From positions 9,920,001-9,984,000 of the forward strand of contig OU612075.1 of NCBI GenBank assembly GCA_914767715.1: a DNA stretch of 64,000 nt. Direction: 5' to 3'. This DNA is from Membranipora membranacea (Eukaryota > Bryozoa > Gymnolaemata > Cheilostomatida > Membraniporidae). This document shows positions 1-10,916 of the stretch, one piece after another. Positions within the stretch are counted from its first letter, which is position 1, and each line of letters starts with the position of its first letter. Below the pieces are notes generated by a model. That model was not told the DNA's origin, made no database searches, and saw nothing but the letters and a program-made list of their open reading frames with translations. The position numbers were made by a program, and so were the translations under genes.

Positions 1-844
1 TTTCCAACTTTTTTGTATTTATATCATACTACACCTAAAAGACAACCTCATCTTGCTACACCCATCCCTAGTGCATGTAATGGGTGATCAAGCAGAACAT
101 TTTGATCTTTGTAATCACTGACATAATATATTCATGGACAAGGGGAACATATCTGGCCCTGAACAAGCAGAAGGCAATTCATGTATGATGCTGGAAACAT
201 TTTCTCATCTTTGATTGGTCCAAAAGTTCAGTAATGCTACAGATTTCCCTTTGTAAATATTTGTCAAGTAGCTTGCCTGAGTTTTTATTTAAAGCTCGTT
301 ACTGGGACGTCAGTCAATGCATAACGATAAATCTGCCAGAATTTTGGCTAGATCCAATTACTGACACAACACAGTGAATTAAATGCGCTTTCATTACTAT
401 TGGTTCACATATATGATTTTTTTCCTTCAATTATTTCCAGTCCTGCAGCAGCTAGGCACACTCACTTTTGGTCAAATCTTCCTAGCCACTTATTCTTGAA
501 GCCGAATTTTTTGAATTATGGACAAACTATGGCAACAATCTCTTAAAACAAATTTTTGATTTTTCCTGATTTTAGGGCTGCGCAAATACCAAAATCTTAT
601 TCTGCTCATACTATGCAAGTCAATTAAATTCATTGAACAATGCTTATATACTTTTGACGTTAACTTCAATAAACAACATAATAGGAATAAATCTCAATTC
701 GATTTGGTTTCAAAATGTGATGCCAAAGGGAAAAAAATCTATTGCAGTGCTCAGCCCTAATCTGGGGGAAAAATCGCATTTTATTCACTGAGAAAGTTAT
801 ATACTGATGTAATTTCTCCATGAATAGCCATACTGTATATATTT

Positions 845-855
845 ATATGTATATT

Positions 856-940
<85 letters not shown>

Positions 941-958
941 TTATGTATATGTTTATGT
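845..958. repeat. TATATG hexamer microsatellite
   Basis: The hexamer TATATG repeats about 18 times, with a few TTTATG variants at both ends. Because the period is a multiple of three, both strands stay open as Tyr-Met or His-Ile strings. These are artefacts and not genes. Confidence 0.95.
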
Positions 959-2441
959 GTAATATCGATGTTTGTAATACCTTTTATTATTATATGGTAG
1001 ACAATTCTCAAGATCAACTCTGTGTTAAGCGGTACCCAGATTACAAAGGACAACTCTTCAAAGGTAATTTGGGCATGGGGAAGGCGGGAGCTGCTGAAGG
1101 CTGAGAAACTCTAAAAGCAGATAAATGTAGCCAGGCTTGACGGCCAGTGTCATTTCTCGCTAAGTTTGGAGACTCATGCTGTTTTGATTGGCTAGCATGA
1201 GGGCCAATCAAGGAGATCGGCAGCTATATGTCTCATTATTTTTGAGGAGTGATGATCTTTTCATGAATGCCAACCAATCAATGTGATTGGTAGCAATATG
1301 TCTCGCTGCGTTTGGAGACTCATGCTGTTTTGATTGGTTAGCATGAGAGGTTTGGTAATTCATTCAACAAACCCTTTGGAACACTGGAGAAATGGCCAGC
1401 CCCTTGCTGACAATGTCTTATGGATTTACTAGCTGCAGCTTTTATTTCCAGGTTAGTAAAATAAAATAATTATTATTATTGTGTTGTTGGTAACTTAGTC
1501 GAGACCATCAAGTCCCATTATTATGAGAGAAGTTTATGATTGTATTCATAGGCTAGACCAGTCATCGACTGTGATATTTTACAGTGAACTAGAAGCAGTC
1601 ATAACTGACTGTAATGCGTTGCCTTTCATTTATTGATAATTGACTGCTGCTATGAAAACTCAATAAACATAAGAGTTTAAATATTATTTTGAGACATTAT
1701 TGCTGCCTAGTAAATTTGATTTGGAACAGGCGAAAACAAAACCCAACAAAGCACAGCGCTGTGATTTGACCACTAATGCTTCTAGTCTGATTTGATTGGA
1801 ACAGGATTCAAGCATGTACCAGCTGTGAGCAGTGTTAGAATGTAGGGGATGCCAAGGCGATAGTGTCCCCCTTTCTACTTTGTCTAGTGGCATGCAGCAC
1901 AACAGGGCTCCAGTGGCCGGACCCCCGGCCTGGTTGCCATCCCCCTACCTCATATTTTCCTATTCAAACACTGGCTGTGAGGCAAACTAGGACAAGTATT
2001 GTACTGTCACAAATCTATAAATCCTTCATTTTGTTTCTCTCACCCATGTGTCATGATGCTGGATTTTCAGATGAGGAGGTTATCAATACCAAAATCATAA
2101 ATTTGCTCACATCCAAAAGATACAATTGAGAGTTTGACTTGAGAGTACTCACATATAAAACAATTTTCATCCATTTTGTCCATGCATTTTCAATATAATT
2201 CCTTTTAACAATATAGTTCTATCAATTCTTGTGGCACTACCCTAATCCAATTACCATCGTTTAAAAATGTATGCTGATGGGGATGCAACTCCGATATGGC
2301 ATTGATAATTTTTAGTGAACAGAAACAGAACAGGAAGTTGAAAGGGAAAGGGGTTTTCGATTTCGCCCATCTCAAGTTATCTCAAGTTGTTCAACAATCC
2401 GAAAACTTCCCTCTTTATATACAGAAAATTCATTGTGACGC

Positions 2442-2530
2442 AAATCAAATCAAATTTATCAAATCAAAATCAAATCAAATTTATGCGTAAATCAAATTTA
2501 CGCAAATCAAATCAAATCCAATCAAATTTA
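2442..2530. repeat. AATCAAAT simple repeat
   Basis: Imperfect tandem copies of AAATCAAATTTA and AATCAAATCA form a low-complexity AT tract. No coding signal is seen. Confidence 0.8.
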
Positions 2531-2850
2531 TTGACACATCCTTTGCTCTAATCAAATATCTATGAGCCCATTCTTGTTGTGAAACATTAGCTGAACTCAT
2601 GTACCTGACTGAATAGAGAAAGTATGGCAGCATCTGCACTGTACCATGAGGTATAAGTAGTTTGTTTGATTTGTTTTAATCAAGTGCTTTACCTTTTCAT
2701 CATTATGTGTAACTTGATCAGTGCTGATAAATACTTCCCGCATTTTTATGCACTAATTTGTGTACCTATAATAAGTGCTGTTCGCTGGGGTTGACCAGTT
2801 TTCCATATTATGGAAAATTGATATACTAATTTTTCCTTCTTCATCTTTAG

Positions 2851-2908
2851 GGGAGTTGGTTATCACAAAGAGCCTGGTGAAATGGTGAGGCAATTACTCT
2901 CAAAGTGA
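2851..2908 (+). CDS. Possible 3'-terminal exon of an unidentified gene
   Basis: A pyrimidine-rich tract ends in TTTAG at 2850. One frame then reads GVGYHKEPGEMVRQLLSK and stops with TGA at 2906-2908. A canonical AATAAA follows at 2981-2986. A candidate upstream donor (CATGAG then GTATAAGT, about 2650) has the right phase. The combination looks like the end of a plus-strand gene, but the peptide is too short to identify and the upstream exons were not found. It could equally be a chance acceptor next to a chance poly(A) motif. Confidence 0.3.
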
Positions 2909-3267
2909 AAGAAGGACAACCATAATAGGAACCCTCGGATTTGGAAATTAATTGAGTCAACGAGAAGCCATGAAGATATGAATAAATGCTATACCTGTAT
3001 TTTTCTTACTTTACCGACCATAAAAACCATTCCGCTGTATGGAGTGTCTACACTCGACATGTGCTGTGTTGAATTTTCAAATAGTTTCGAAATAAATTTA
3101 GTGGTATTGCTGTGGTAATTTTTCTGTTGTGTGTGTGGTTAGCTTTCTATCACTGTCTTTTGAATTTTATATTTCACATACTCTCCAGGCGAAAAACATA
3201 CCCGAGTGGCGCTTGCGTAAGCAAAGCAATAGTAAATAAGAAGGCAGTGTTTCTTGGTTCGATTGTA

Positions 3268-3371
3268 CATCAAGTTTGATCCATTTTGACTACATTTGGA
3301 GTTGCTCCTCCTACACCTGCTCACCAGTAGAATAGGATGGACTTAAAATGCAGACAACTTGGATCTAACTT
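3268..3371. repeat. Degenerate copy of MITE family 1 (ATCAAGTTTGATCC termini)
   Basis: One end reads ATCAAGTTTGATCCATTTTG followed by ATTTGGAGTTGC. The other ends with AACTTGGATCTAAC, roughly its reverse complement. The same ends recur at 21536, 28476, 45204 and 47099. No coding capacity is seen, so this looks like a non-autonomous DNA transposon remnant. Confidence 0.55.
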
Positions 3372-3561
3372 CATCTTGTTTGATGGTTGCCTTTAGCCCT
3401 ATATTGCTATCGTATAGATTAGTAAAAATGAAAGATTTATTAAGAATAACAAACAATGTTGCGATTTATACATTTTTAAGATGTATATAATATATATTAT
3501 TCTGTTCTATAAGTCTGATAAGCAACTTCAAAACATTTGTCGAACAAGAAAGAAAGAAATG

Positions 3562-3793
3562 ATCGCTTCTCGGCCTATTGGCTAAGATCAAAGTGTCACC
3601 GCCAATGGCCGATTAGTGCCAGTTCAGTTTTGGCAGCTTGCTGCACACTTATGATTAGGAGGTCCTCTATGGCCTCACCTCTAGGATGCATTCTAGTTTT
3701 TCTAGAATGTATCACATTCTCAGTATGAGGATTAGGGCACCTTGCGTCCCTCCTTAGGGGCAGCCCAATCTTATGTTTCTTAGCAAACAGCAA
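3562..3793 (+). mobile_element. SINE with U2 snRNA-derived head, copy 1 (full length)
   Basis: The element starts ATCGCTTCTCGGCCTATTGG and continues GCTAAGATCAA, matching the 5' end of U2 spliceosomal RNA over about 30 bases. After that it departs from U2 into a body of about 200 bases shared with copies at 7610-7840 and 9900-10116. The body includes a palindromic GGATGCATTCTAG...CTAGAATGTATC segment and ends GCAAACAGCAA. A short flanking similarity (GAAATG and GAAATTA) may be a decayed target duplication. It lies just downstream of the Toll-like receptor gene. snRNA-headed SINEs are a known but uncommon class; this family I do not recognise. Confidence 0.8.
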
Positions 3794-4060
3794 GAAATTA
3801 TGATTCGGAGTAAAGTAATCAAAATAACATAATATAGATATTAGCAACTTTTTCCTACCTCTAAAATATAGAAAGATTTTAATAGTGTCTGTATAACTCG
3901 GATCCAAATTATTATTAAATTGAGAGAAGCGAGTTATGGTAGAAAATTTAAACATTAAAGGAAATTCTAATTCAAACTAAAGTAATTAAAATATGTATAT
4001 AAAATAGCATAATATTGATATGAGCAACAGATTATACATTTATCGTACCTCGCAAATATA

Positions 4061-7000
4061 TCATAACTGCGATGTATCAGTGTGCAAATCTGCTGATAAC
4101 TTATCTACAAGGCGATGAATAAACGCCTGAAGGTTCGCTTCTCCCCCAGAGCATATACCAAGGGGGTACTCAAGGTGTCCGTTCTCGATTACAATATTAG
4201 CCAACCATTGAGGTAATCTTCCTACAAGTGAGCCATCAAAGTTGAGTGTCACTACAACCATGTCCTTTGCGCTGCGTCTGTTCAGCATATCTAGGTCAAA
4301 CTGACATAAATCATTTTCCAAATAGTCGGGACTGAGCAGAATTAAAGTCTTTGTACTTTTTACCATTAACTTTACCATAGAGGTCTTGATTAGAGCACCT
4401 GGCATGATGTGTGTTTGGTGTGACGTGAGTTCTATACCATATACAGATAGCTTGTCTACCAAATCTGAAAAGAGAAGAACATAAATCTCATTTGGACAAA
4501 GCTGATTTGAGCAACACATTTCTTTTCTTGTAATAGGTTTCTTCTTGAAAATTTCTAGTAAAATAATCAATTGAAAATTAAGATAAAAGTGCTGCGGTGT
4601 TGTCTGATAGTCTAAGCCAGAGAAGTCGAGACTATAGTGGTGACCACCCAATTGAACGTAGGTGAGAACACCCCAATCCGACCAATGACCAGGAAGCCCC
4701 ATCAGTAGACAGTTACTAACGGTCAACCGAGATATCTTTGTTCAAACTCAACACTTGGTTGTCACCATATCAAGTAATGTTAATGGCCATCTATTAATAC
4801 ACAGAAACCTGAATTTGAATTCATGAAGGCCAATAAGAAAATCTTTAGAGAGATATAATGCTACATTGATGTGACACTTAACCGTCATGCTGATCAGAGG
4901 ATATTCTGTAGTCTAGCGCAAATTGAGCGATGCTTTCTGAACCAGTACAGACAGATATGATCAATGTTATGTTTGTAGCTGCCATTCTTCATTTGATTAT
5001 GGTTTTTATATTGAATATTAGCCAAATTCTATTAGCAATCATATATTGCTTGTGAGTTGCATAACCAAACATAAAGTGAGGGCAACTCAGATTTTACATG
5101 TAGTTGGAGTACAAAGGTACAAATAACATGACTCAGGCAAAAACCAGTCAGTTACTTAGCGGCAAACAGATAGTGCAGACTACTATCATATTTTGTACTG
5201 AGCAACCATATCATACCTTTGTACTACCTACATAGTTGTATTTTTATTTTTATATATTATGGATCAAAACAACAAAATAAAAAAGAAGGACGCTACAACA
5301 AAAACAAAAAAGAAAACCGAGCCTGTTCTATTGATTGTTTGGTCAACCTGAAACCCCTAGTTTCAGATATACCATGGTGGTTAGTTAAAGCCCTACATTG
5401 CAGAGACAGGAAAGGTGAGGGTATGAGGTATATTGTGATCTCTTACCTGGTAGATATTCAGTAGCAGAATCACTATGGCTGACATAAACCGATACTGAGA
5501 TGTTGTCTGGGTCAACTGTTTTTTGTCTTCTTTTTTGAACAAGCTTGTAGAAAATAGAGTATCGATAATTGAACGTACAGGCAATGAGAATCACCACCGC
5601 TAAAACCACTACTAGGCCTAACACTATTGCCGCAATATCTCTGTCATCAGGCGACGTGGCACCCTTTTCAACAGGTGTGTCCAATTGGACAGATTGGTTT
5701 GTCTTTTCCGAGCAATAATCACGAATAGTTTGGGTCATTCTGTTCAACTTCCGCTCACGACATAGTATCAAATTCATATCTTTGACAACAGGATCCCCTA
5801 AGACCCATGTGATGTAATCAGCAGAACAGTTGGTGCAGTCTGCATCATTACCGGCTAAGAAGACCTTCAAGTCACTGACGTTATGCTGCTTTGAAAGTTC
5901 ACGGCGGAATTCAGCACCGATGTGCCCGATAGAATTATTTCTTAGATCTAAGTGTTTGAGTCGCTGATTATCGACAATAGTCAGATTCCATTTTCGGAGT
6001 TTGTTGTTTTGAAGACGAAGCTCCGTCAGATTTTCGTGATGGGATAAGAAATGAGAGTCCTCAAAGCGCTCAATCTTTGCCTCACTCAGGTCCAGGACTT
6101 CTAAACTCGGTGCACTTCCAAAGAGCGTACCGTTTTTGTCACTTTGAATTCTTGGTGCTAGGCCTTTCACACCATTAAGATGAATATATTTTACTGGCAT
6201 GCCATCAAAGAGATCTGAATGCCACCCAGTGACACCGCATCGATTGCATGTTAAGTTTGTGAGGTATATTAGGCCGGTGATATTCCTGCATGGTATAAAC
6301 AGGAATGTAGAGTCGGATGTGTCAAATGTTACCAAATTGTTAGGGTACATGACAATATTGCTGCAAAAAGCCAACTCTCTTTTCTCAATTGATTTAGAGA
6401 ACTTTGTACCCCCGATGGAGAATGTGGTGTAGTTTGACAAAAGATAGCGATATTCGTAGGGATTGTCAAGGTATTTTTCAAAACTTTGCAAGTTACTACC
6501 GGCAGCATTCCAAAGAAAGCGTAAAGTGCTGTTTATGGCGGCGTCGGTTGCTGTATATACATTGTTCCGGCGTTGTTCATGAGCATACATAAGGAACCGA
6601 TCCACAATACATGCTATTTGATCCACTTGTCGAAACAGGCAGTTGCGAAGGTATTCATACCGTGGGTTAAACAATAAGCCAAAATCTTGAACTGGTAGCA
6701 GGGAGCCAACCATATCTTGCAGTACGTGATAGTCCATTATATTAGGATCTTGGTTGAAATCCCAATAGTGGTCATCCCTAAGAAACAAATCACTGTCATG
6801 GTAGCAGTCTAGCTTCCCCACATCAATCAATCCACATCGCGGCTTGGAAAGTCGTCGTAAACCAATGAACCTAAGAGATGGAGGCTGAAAGTATATATTG
6901 TGAAAGATAGTTTCAGCTCCAGCATCTATCGTCTGACCCTCTCCAATATTAGCAACATGGAATAAAGTACCGTTAAAATTGTTCAGACTTACGTCCAGAT

Positions 7001-8090
7001 ATTTTAAATTTGGGCAGATATCACGCAAATTAAGATTATCGTATGCTCCAAGCTGGTTAGCTTGTAAAGACAAGACACTCAGTGAAGTTGTTTTCAACGG
7101 AGCCAACAGGGTATTGTTAAGGTCTCGCCAGCTGCAGTCTTCTCCTAGGCTTGTAATTTTGTAGAGATTGTCGAGCAACAAAGTTTGTATTGTGCTATTT
7201 TCCAGACCTTTGGTTATATTTGAGAAAGCCGGTCGTAGACGGTTGCAAGAGAGATCAATTTTGGTAATGGTCTTGCGGAACGCTTGTAAAAAGTCAATGT
7301 CGATTCGTAATGTACCACAGTGCCTCGCAGAGAAACGTCTGATGCTCATTTTACCAAGAGAGGGGTATGTTTGCTGGGTTAGTGAAGGGATAAAGCACCT
7401 GTGTCCACCTAAAAACAGATGCGTGACACAATAAATATTCAAGTAATTTGTGCTGTGTGCAGGGATTTTAGTTACAGTTTTCAACAATCACACAGCAAGG
7501 GTGAACGCTTATTATTGATATGAAGAAAAGGTATCTCTTCCCATGGATTCTAATATGAAGCAGGACCTCAGGGAATCTTTTTAAGAAAAGTAAAGAAGAA
7601 CTGGATGCTGTCCTGTTTATGACAAAGCAGAGGGTGGGCCGCCCCTAAAGAGGGACACAAGTTACCCGAAACCCTCATACTTAGTGTGTGATACATCCTA
7701 GAAAAACTAGGATGCATCCTAGAGGTGAGGCCATGGAGGACCTCCTAATCGTGAGTGTGCAGCAAGCTGCCAGAAACTGAAACAGGCACTAATCGCCCAT
7801 TGGCAGTGACACTTTGATCTTAGCCAATGGGCCGAGAAGCAAATCTGTTTGAGAAAAGTGAAGAGTGGATACTGTTGTAGGCTGATCAACTGTGTACTAT
7901 CGTTTTGTCTATTATAAATCAACTATATTGACTGATACTCACCTAGACTTAAAGTGTGGAGTTTTGTAAAGTTTGTGAACACCGAACTCAACTGCCGGGT
8001 TCCAGTTGCAAACAGCTGCTCAAGCGAACTGTTCAGTGGTGCTAATTGACTGTAATCAAATGTCAATTCAGGTTTCGAGTTCTGCTTCAT
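4061..8090 (-). CDS. Toll-like receptor (LRR ectodomain, one TM, TIR domain)
   Basis: The modelled exons are 8090-7943, 7408-5447 and 4464-4061, joined in phase into 837 residues. The ectodomain has leucine-rich repeats (for example LTELRLQNNKL and LKHLDLRNNSI) closed by one C-terminal cysteine cap (DADCTNCSADYITWVL and two later cysteines). A hydrophobic helix spans about 640-662. A TIR domain of about 150 residues follows, with box 1 as SVSVYVSHSD and a BB loop keeping Pro-Gly (HIMPGAL). An intron splits box 1 from the rest. By family knowledge it would signal through TIR adaptors at a membrane. Between LRR blocks, about 240-390, lies a long stretch with little LRR character. The first modelled ATG follows an acceptor (CTTTCAG) and no signal peptide precedes it. 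An upstream untranslated exon ending at 8324 is likely, so the true 5' end is unresolved. Confidence 0.88.
7610..7840 (-). mobile_element. U2-headed SINE copy 2, in Toll-like receptor intron
   Basis: Read on the minus strand it starts GCTTCTCGGCCCATTGGC and follows copy 1 through the whole body. It sits in the intron between 7409 and 7942, in the sense direction of the receptor gene. Flanks GAAAAGTAAAGAAGAACTGG (from 7585) and GAAAAGTGAAGAGTGG (from 7852) look like a diverged target-site duplication. The first three U2 bases are missing. Confidence 0.8.
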
Positions 8091-8323
8091 CCTGAAAGGA
8101 ACAAGGTGACACTGATTTCACTGTGTTAAAATCTTTTTAGATCGGTTATCTAATAAGCAAAAATTACTCATCATAAATTTTGAAGCTTGCCGAAATTTAC
8201 TTTGTATGTAAAGTATTGTAGTATTGGGGTCCAGCAGTTGCTTAATTTGTCTATGACCACCTTACTAATCTGGAAAATAATGAGTGTTGTATCAACACAA
8301 ACAGCTTACTTCAATTTACTTAC

Positions 8324-8420
8324 CTGGAAATAAATGCTGATAGTGAATCCACGAAACATTATTCCTGATGATCTGGTAGTTTCTCCAGTTTTCTAAAGGC
8401 AAGCTAAGCCGGGCTGAGAT
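8324..8420 (-). other. Probable 5' untranslated exon of the Toll-like receptor gene
   Basis: On the minus strand the sequence ends ATTTATTTCCAG followed by a strong donor GTAAGTAA at 8323-8316. Spliced to the acceptor at 8092 it gives no frame open into the receptor reading frame: one frame has TAA just before the last codons, and an ATG here yields a short overlapping upstream frame. It is therefore best read as leader sequence. Its upstream boundary is a guess. Confidence 0.4.
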
Positions 8421-9454
8421 GTTTGGAATAAATGACCTAACCAAGACAAAGACTAGATTGGTAAAGATGACTTAATGAGTTATTTTCAACTGACTCTGCT
8501 TTGTGACACCTTTCACCCAAGGAAAGTCACTGGACAAACAGTGTTATTTGGGCCTATCTGATCACAATAATTTTTATCTTCAAGATTACGCCTACTTTGA
8601 TCATGCCACACTTATCATCAGGGTGAAGAAGGAAAAGTTCGCCAAGACTAGACTTTAAAGTTTCGGAGCAGGCCCCTGATTGGATGATATGCCAACCAAT
8701 GAAAATAAGATAGTGAGTCATGGATCTGCCAATCTAGCTGATTAGCTGATATGTCAAACAATCACAACAGCAATAGTTACCATTACCTTAACTGTTTGTT
8801 GTGTTCTCATCTCATAGTGTGTTATCACGTATTTTTACTAAGAGGTATTGTCTACATCGTATAGAAAATGATACAACCAAAGGCCGTCTGCATGTTAGTT
8901 ATGGCCGGTGCATGTTCTGTCATCTCCTGCGCATGCATGCTGTTATCTAAATAAATGCCATGTGACTAGCACATGTGTACAGGGCTATAACCAAGGAGTT
9001 TGAAAACTGTAACTCCCTGATATAACACTGTGCTCTCTTGCAAAAAAATGCTTGCAAGCTGCCCAATTATAACCAAATGGTTGGAAGCAGTTTACACTTT
9101 GTTGCTTGACAATACATATAAAATATCCCACCTACCGTTAGACTGTAGCTATCCCTGCTGAAAACCACTTTATTACGTTCTTGTTTTTGCGAGGTTACCC
9201 ACTTGAAGCGTATCACGATCTTAACCTACGTGAAGCCTGCACAAGATTATAATATTGGGATGTAAAGTAAACAATTTCGAAGGCCCTGTATTCCATATAT
9301 ATTCATCATATGAGATTTATTTGCTGCTCAAGCTACTTTTACATTATATGAGACCATGCACAAACAAAATATAAATGGTATAACTAAATCAGGTTAAATG
9401 CAATTATTGTTGAGGAAGGCTGTTCTATGGAAAGTTTGGTTATCTGACTATAAA
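8421..9454. other. Spacer upstream of the Toll-like receptor gene
   Basis: No exon or RNA gene is recognised. The stretch should contain the receptor promoter and any exon for a signal peptide, but I could not pick one out. An inverted phrase (TTGATCATGCC...) and AT-rich tracts are present, with no repeat copy shared with the rest of the window. Confidence 0.4.
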
Positions 9455-9875
9455 CGGCAAACGCTGCAACTTGGCCTGATCAATAAGAATGACCTAAACT
9501 GTAGCCAGGATCACTACTATTGGGATGTCAACCAGGATCCACTATTCACTGTCACGTACTGCTGATATAACTCGCTGCGTCATGCGCAAGTGTGAATATT
9601 GTCATTTATAATTAATTTTCTTGCACTCTGTTTCATAGTAATCATAATAATTGTAGTAAATACTGTAATTAGCAATAAAAACAAACCGATGAAGATTTTG
9701 CAAAATTTCTTTTATGCTCAAAAGCAATAGTTTTAAATTACCTATCCGACCATAAAGATATTATGCAAATTCACCGCCACCGTTACTATACCTTAATCAC
9801 CTACCAACCAACGATCCTTGTGAACAGATTAGAACTCATTGAGTTGAGAAATAATTCTATCAGGCATATGAAGGC
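9455..9875 (+). pseudogene. Decayed Toll-like receptor fragments, opposite strand to the intact gene
   Basis: Two stretches match the receptor at 4.1-8.1 kb in the correct order. Around 9470-9540 a frame reads GLINKNDLNC...DHYYWDVNQDP, matching GLIDVGKLDC...DDHYWDFNQDP in the intact protein, then stops. Around 9806-9868 a frame reads PTILVNRLELIELRNNSI, matching the LRR around TIVDNQRLKHLDLRNNSI, and then meets TGA. The two stretches lie about 330 bases apart, against about 830 in the intact gene, so the middle is deleted. Frames between them are closed by stops. This is a relic of a second receptor copy placed head to head with the first. The similarity was judged by eye. Confidence 0.7.
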
Positions 9876-9885
9876 ATGATGAGTT

Positions 9886-10130
9886 GTCCAGTTTATATCT
9901 TGCTGTTTGCTAAGAAACAGAAGATTGGGCCGCCCCTAAAGAGGGACGCAAGGTGACCTAATCCTCATACTGAGAATGTGATACATCATAGAAAACTAGA
10001 ATGCATCCTAGAGGTGAGGCCATAGAGGACCTCCTAATCATAAGTGTGCAGCAAGCAGCCAAAACTGAACTGGCACTAATCGGCCATTGGCAGTGACACT
10101 TTGATCTTTGATCTTAGTCCAGTTTATATC
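9886..10130. repeat. Target-site duplication pair around SINE copy 3
   Basis: The 14-base sequence GTCCAGTTTATATC occurs at 9886-9899 and again at 10117-10130, directly abutting the two ends of the SINE. The perfect match suggests a fairly recent insertion. Confidence 0.88.
9900..10116 (-). mobile_element. U2-headed SINE copy 3, with 14-base target duplication
   Basis: Read on the minus strand it starts inside the U2 head (GCTAAGATCAA region, with a small duplication of TTTGATC) and follows the copy 1 body to the end CTTAGCAAACAGCAA. It is flanked by perfect direct repeats GTCCAGTTTATATC at 9886-9899 and 10117-10130. The 5' truncation plus target duplication is the signature of LINE-driven insertion. 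It lies beside the Toll-like receptor pseudogene. Confidence 0.88.
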
Positions 10131-10916
10131 AACGAGCTGATAACTCTGACAACTGGATAAATGAGGCTGAACCATGGTAGTTGTACCACAACAGCAACTT
10201 TCGGAACCTAATGTGGATATCTTGTAACTTCCTCAAGTAAAAGATACCTCTATTACTAAATCATTGATTAGACCCAGAGTATTTCTTTCCCAACTTCAAT
10301 TAACCTTCCATACAGCTTTCATCCAAAATAGGTCTAACAACAAACGACAGGCACCATCCTAAAACCATGACCCTCCCTAAATCCAATACTGCTCTTTGCA
10401 GAAAAAGCCTTTTTATAAATACTCATAAATACGTCAATGCCTTCTTATTGCTTCTTTTGGTTTTTTGTTTTCACATGGTCTTATCTGCTTCATGCATTGA
10501 TCGGTGGTTAATAAAAGTTCATAATATTTAACTCTTTTTTATTGTTGGACTTTGATTTTTGCTTGGTATTGTAATGATATGGTGTTTTTCATTTCTCATT
10601 TATTTTATATCTTCTTTGTAGTGATGATGGTAGTTTATAAGACTTTTCTGATGGCGGCCAGTCACTGCCACTCATTTCAGCCGTTGCTAGAAGCCAAGTG
10701 TGCCCATTCCACTATCAATGTAACAGCGAATAATTCTTAGACAACAATATCAGGTGCCTCCCAAAAAAATCAATGGTATATTACACCACAAAGGATCATT
10801 GTCTATGGTAAAAACTCCGCACGTTTTGATGACATCATCAAGCTATCCTGCAATCTAACCTGACAACAGATCTTTTGAGTATTTCCTGGATACAATGATC
10901 TCCCTAGTACTTGATA
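10131..10916. other. Spacer before the coiled-coil gene
   Basis: AT-rich sequence with no recognised gene or repeat copy. It probably contains the promoter and leader of the plus-strand gene starting at 10917, but no clear promoter motif can be read. A short open frame near 10552-10740 has no family features and was not called. Confidence 0.4.

Larger units (their letters stand above)
1..2850. other. Left spacer, no confident gene
   Basis: No convincing exon chain was found here. The stretch holds a hexamer microsatellite (845-958), an imperfect duplicated segment around 1140-1345 in which a phrase ending in GCTGTTTTGATTGG recurs, and an ATCAAATC-type simple repeat near 2440-2530. Short open frames inside the microsatellite are by-products of its period. 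It may be intron or 3' flank of the gene whose possible last exon lies at 2851-2908. Confidence 0.5.

Noticed and set aside
781-1104. Open frames on both strands coding His-Ile or Tyr-Met strings
   Set aside because: They are products of the TATATG microsatellite, with no flanking coding signal.
3562-3600. Genuine U2 snRNA gene
   Set aside because: Only the first 30 or so bases match U2. The Sm site and later stems are missing and the body is shared with two other dispersed copies.
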